Below, one piece after another: positions 6,757-9,182 of a stretch of DNA of 9,182 nucleotides. The position numbers and the translations under genes were made by a program. Every line of letters starts with the position of its first letter. The first letter of the stretch is position 1. The stretch is taken from the NCBI GenBank assembly GCA_041485445.1, contig JBGPJN010000117.1:1-9182 (forward strand), written 5' to 3'. Source of the DNA: SHYG01 sp041485445 (GTDB taxonomy: Bacteria; Chloroflexota; Dehalococcoidia; Lucifugimonadales; UBA3495). Under the pieces are notes generated by a model. The model had not been told where the DNA came from and made no database searches. It saw only the letters and a list, made by a program, of their open reading frames with translations.

Positions 6757-7749
6757 ATGAGCACTCAGACTATCGCCAGTCCCAGCTACCGGTACAGCCA
6801 CACCATCGGCAACGCCGCCGCCGGCGGGCAGGTGGGGTTCCGCCACCCGGTGGACGTGGCTGCGGGCCAGGGCGGGCTGCTGTACGTGCTGAACCACTCC
6901 TACGAGTTCCAGGAGGACGGCAAGTGGGTGGTGCGGTGCACCATCGGCGAGGAGTACCTGGGCAAGTTCGGCTCCCGGGGCGACGGGGAAGGCCAGTTCG
7001 TGTGGCCCAACTCCATCGCCCTGGACCACCAGGGGTGTGTTTACATCACCGACGAGTACCTGCACCGGGTCAGCATCTTCGACCCGGAGGGCAACTTCCA
7101 GGGCCGCTGGGGCGCCCTGGGCGACGACCCTGGTCAGTGGGAGCGCCCCGCCGGCATCGCCTTTGACGGGGATGACCACCTGCTGGTGGCGGACAGTTTG
7201 AACCACCGCATCCAGCGGTACACCAAGGACGGGCGGTTCCTGGGCCAGTGGGGCGGCCCCGGCGTGGGCGACGGCCAGTTGAACACCCCCTGGGGCCTCA
7301 CCGTGGACCGGCAGGGCAACGTCTACGTGGCCGACTGGCGCAACGACCGGGTGCAGAAGTTCGACCCTCAGGGCAGGTTTCTGCTGAAGCTGGGCGCAAC
7401 CGGCGCGGGCGACGGCCAGCTGAACCGGCCCAGCGGCGTGGCGGTGGACGCCCAGGGGTTCATCTACGTGGTGGACTGGGGCAACGACCGGGTCCAGGTG
7501 TTTGACAGTCAAGGGCGGTTGGTGGCCAAGCTATTGGGGGACGCCGGCATGTCCAAGTGGGGCGCCCAGCGGCTGGCCTCCAATCCGGAGAGCATGCTGG
7601 ATCTGCGGGCCAAGGCGCGGTCCATGGAGGCGGAGCAGCGCTTCTACCAGCCCGTGGGCATCGACGTGGACCGGGAAGGGCATATCATCGTGGCGGAGAG
7701 CGGCCGGCACCGCCTGCAGATCTACCAAAAGCAGCAGGTGGCGGGGTAA
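6757..7749 (+). CDS. NHL-repeat beta-propeller protein B
   Basis: This 330-residue protein is the paralogue of the NHL protein at 2268-3245 and is predicted to fold as a six-bladed beta-propeller, a binding scaffold. GQ turn motifs fall at residues 79, 126, 173 and 220, again exactly 47 apart, with blade endings such as DSLNHRIQRY, DWRNDRVQKF and DWGNDRVQVF. The N-terminal segment SYRYSHTIG matches SYKYSHTIG in copy A, and both share a non-NHL insert (GDAGMSKWGAQRLASNPE here, about 261-278) before the closing blade that ends RLQIYQK. The N-terminal blade is slightly longer than in copy A. No signal peptide or membrane segment is visible. The ATG at 6757 is preceded by GGAGAG. It lies 105 bp after DUF1800 gene B and 29 bp before a membrane protein gene, probably co-transcribed. 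Ligand or partner is unknown; DUF1800 protein B is the obvious candidate. Confidence 0.9.
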   Translation: MSTQTIASPSYRYSHTIGNAAAGGQVGFRHPVDVAAGQGGLLYVLNHSYEFQEDGKWVVRCTIGEEYLGKFGSRGDGEGQFVWPNSIALDHQGCVYITDEYLHRVSIFDPEGNFQGRWGALGDDPGQWERPAGIAFDGDDHLLVADSLNHRIQRYTKDGRFLGQWGGPGVGDGQLNTPWGLTVDRQGNVYVADWRNDRVQKFDPQGRFLLKLGATGAGDGQLNRPSGVAVDAQGFIYVVDWGNDRVQVFDSQGRLVAKLLGDAGMSKWGAQRLASNPESMLDLRAKARSMEAEQRFYQPVGIDVDREGHIIVAESGRHRLQIYQKQQVAG

Positions 7750-7778
7750 GCGGTCAGTTGCGGACGAAGCGGCGAGAG

Positions 7779-8534
7779 ATGGGTCGCTGGATGCTGGGCG
7801 TATTGGGTGGCCTGCTCGCTGGGGTGGTGGTCATAGCAGTAAGTGGCGTCACCGCAGAAGCGCAAGGCAATGCCCCCTGCTCCGCGTCCATCAATGGCAT
7901 GCCCGTTCTAGGCCGGACCATCGCGGTCGGCCAGAAAGCTCCGGCTACCGTGGAAGTGGCCGCCACTCCGGGGCCGGCGCAGAACTACATGTATCTGGAG
8001 TTCTTCGGCCAGCGGTGGCAGATTGCCTCGGTGGAGTCCAATGGGGGCCGGTGGACGGGGCAGGTGCGCGTGGAGGAGTTTGCCCGGCTGGGAGTTGGCC
8101 TGTACAAACTGGTGTGGGAGACCCGCAACCCACGAGGTGAGGTAGTTTGCGCGGCCTCCACCGCGATTCGAGTGGAAGGCTTTCCGCTGGGGACGGTGGC
8201 TGGTATCGCTGGAACGTTAGCCCTGGCTTCGGGTGTTCTAGCGCTGACGTTAACCGCCAAGGCGACCATCAACGAAGGGGCTCGCTGGGCGATTAAAGTG
8301 CTAACCAAGATTGAGGCGAAAAAAGAACAGCGCAAGCTCCGGCTCAAGCCCAAAATCTCGGTCTCCCAGACCCTCCTGAGCACGCTGTGGGGGCTTCTTT
8401 TGAGCGGCGGAACCCTGGCAATCCTCCAGGAGACCGCGCTAAGCCTTCCCACCATCGAGTTGGCCGTTCAACTGGTCATACCATTGACGGCGCTCAGTTT
8501 TGCGACAAGCTGGCTCCGCTTGGTCCGGGAGTAA
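7779..8534 (+). CDS. Unrecognised membrane protein with N-terminal signal peptide
   Basis: I do not recognise the family of this 251-residue protein. It starts with a typical signal peptide (hydrophobic stretch about 6-22, possible cleavage after AEA at 26-28). An extracytoplasmic domain (about 29-135) has two cysteines, C34 and C124, that could form a disulfide. A membrane helix follows (about 137-160), then a strongly basic segment (about 161-195, with KKEQRKLRLK) and two more membrane helices (about 198-217 and 226-245). The likely layout is an outside sensor or binding domain with a small cytoplasmic loop. The ATG at 7779 is chosen because the signal peptide begins there; its ribosome site (GGCGAGAG) is weak. 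It is only 29 bp after NHL gene B, so co-transcription is likely. Its codon use looks less G/C-biased than that of its neighbours, a hint of separate origin. Confidence 0.75.
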   Translation: MGRWMLGVLGGLLAGVVVIAVSGVTAEAQGNAPCSASINGMPVLGRTIAVGQKAPATVEVAATPGPAQNYMYLEFFGQRWQIASVESNGGRWTGQVRVEEFARLGVGLYKLVWETRNPRGEVVCAASTAIRVEGFPLGTVAGIAGTLALASGVLALTLTAKATINEGARWAIKVLTKIEAKKEQRKLRLKPKISVSQTLLSTLWGLLLSGGTLAILQETALSLPTIELAVQLVIPLTALSFATSWLRLVRE

Positions 8535-8544
8535 CGGCTTAACC

Positions 8545-8594
8545 CCCTCTGGCTTGCCGGGAGAGGGTTGGGTGGGGGTGAATCTCCCTCCCAA
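8545..8594. repeat. GGGAGAGGG-type hairpin repeat between convergent genes
   Basis: CCCTCT (8545-8550) pairs with AGAGGG (8562-8567), and a second imperfect stem joins the G-rich run from 8568 to CTCCCTCCCAA (8584-8594). The segment GGGAGAGGGTTGGGTGGGGG resembles the one starting at 3300, so both belong to one repeat family. It lies 10 bp after the membrane protein stop, between convergent genes, so it could act as a bidirectional transcription stop, though no T-run is present. The remaining bases to 8641 show nothing notable. Confidence 0.65.
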
Positions 8595-8641
8595 GTGAGG
8601 CGGCATCGACTGCGTGGGTAGTTCTGGCCCAGACGCCCTTG

Positions 8642-8989
8642 TTACGCCGGCGGCCTCTCGGGCATGCCGCTGTCGATCCAGGCGATGATCTCGTTTAGCT
8701 CTTCAGTGGACAGGAAGGGCCCGCGCAGGGGCATGCGGCCGGTGCCGCGTACGCCCCGGGCCAGGGACCGCACCAGGTTAGTGTCCTTTCCCGGCACGCC
8801 CGGCTCAATGGCCCGGTGCCCGGAGAGCACCGACTTCTGTAAATCCTGGGGTGTGGCCCAGTAGTACTCGTGGATGCCGGCGTAAGGCTTGCGCTTGGCG
8901 CGCTCAATCCACCGCTCCATTATCCTATCCAGGATCTCCTTCACCCGGGGCCAGTAGACCGGCTGCTCGTTGGCAGGGACTGTGCTCAT
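8642..8989 (-). CDS. Small cytochrome c-like domain protein lacking the haem motif
   Basis: This 115-residue protein ends like the cytochrome c domains of the planctomycete-type family: IEPGVPGKDTNLV (61-73), then GRMPLRGPFLSTEELNEI (84-101) and AWIDSGMPE (103-111), corresponding to the usual PG-P--S-L ... RMPP ... LS-EE----WID-G-P pattern. The N-terminal part, where CxxCH should follow VKEILDR (16-22), instead reads MERWIERAKRKPY, and the whole protein contains no cysteine. It therefore cannot bind haem c covalently. No signal peptide is visible, which fits a cytoplasmic location where c-type haem is not attached. The ATG at 8989 has only a weak AAGAAG upstream. It converges with the membrane protein gene. 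It may be a repurposed domain or a distant relative; the similarity is by eye and limited to the C-terminal half. Confidence 0.7.
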   Translation of the reverse strand: MSTVPANEQPVYWPRVKEILDRIMERWIERAKRKPYAGIHEYYWATPQDLQKSVLSGHRAIEPGVPGKDTNLVRSLARGVRGTGRMPLRGPFLSTEELNEIIAWIDSGMPERPPA

Positions 8990-9022
8990 GCTTCTTTAAA
9001 CTCTTCTTGTGCGTGTAAAGTC

Positions 9023-9138
9023 CCTCCCCTTACCAAGGGGAGGTTAGGGCCTGCCCTGAGTGCAGTTGAAGGGAGGGGTCCTCCCTCCTGGTGGCGCCGA
9101 GACAACCCCCTCTGTATCTCCCCCTTGGCAGGGGGGAG
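9023..9138. repeat. Cluster of G/C-run hairpins upstream of the cytochrome c-like gene
   Basis: Three hairpins occur in the gene-free right end. They are CCTCCCCTT/AAGGGGAGG (9023-9031 with 9035-9043), AGGGAGG/CCTCCCT (9070-9076 with 9080-9086) and CTCCCCC/GGGGGAG (9118-9124 with 9132-9138). Between the first two lies CCTGCCCTGAGTGCAGTTGA, whose style I associate with dispersed intergenic repeats of environmental bacteria. The composition resembles the other repeat blocks in this window. I see no gene between 8990 and 9182. Confidence 0.65.
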
Positions 9139-9182
9139 AGTTGGAGCCTGCCCACAAGCTTCATCGTGGGTGCTCGCTGACC

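Noticed and set aside
7557..7778. Upstream extension of the membrane protein reading frame into NHL gene B
   Set aside because: The extension overlaps clear NHL coding sequence in another frame, and the signal peptide begins only at the ATG at 7779.

Overview
The window is G+C-rich bacterial chromosome with strong G/C preference at third codon positions. The gene families (DUF1800, NHL-repeat propellers, a CoxL/XdhA-type molybdenum hydroxylase, a cytochrome c-like C-terminal domain) and the many palindromic intergenic repeats fit an uncultivated environmental bacterium. Chloroflexota (Dehalococcoidia/SAR202-like) is my best guess, but this is inference from gene content and repeat style; no marker gene is present. 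No tRNA, rRNA, CRISPR array, transposase or phage gene was seen.

Layout. Bases 1-4751 hold three minus-strand genes that read leftward in the order DUF1800 protein A (3369-4751), NHL-repeat protein A (2268-3245) and the large subunit of a molybdenum hydroxylase (1-2208, cut by the window edge). Bases 4752-5211 are a divergent, gene-free regulatory gap that contains an inverted pair of about 40-bp REP-like elements. Bases 5212-8534 hold three plus-strand genes: DUF1800 protein B (5212-6651), NHL-repeat protein B (6757-7749) and an unrecognised membrane protein with a signal peptide (7779-8534). A small minus-strand gene (8642-8989) encodes a cytochrome c-like domain without a haem motif. The right end (8990-9182) is repeat-rich and has no gene.

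The central architecture is a two-gene cassette, DUF1800 plus NHL propeller, present twice head to head around a shared control region. The two DUF1800 proteins are clear paralogues, as are the two NHL proteins, and gene order within each cassette is conserved. The third gene differs: a molybdenum hydroxylase on the left, a membrane protein on the right. Neither DUF1800 protein nor either NHL protein shows a signal peptide, although relatives of both families are often exported. The joint retention of the pair suggests that the products work together, for example as a DUF1800 protein with a propeller scaffold, but no biochemical function can be read from the sequence.

Most of the longer gaps between genes contain palindromic repeats of at least three kinds: the REP-like pair at 4945-5035, a long hairpin at 6653-6740, and GGGAGAGGG-type hairpins at 3286-3361 and 8545-8594, with similar C/G-run hairpins at 9023-9138. 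In both cassettes the DUF1800-NHL spacer carries strong hairpins, but of unrelated sequence.
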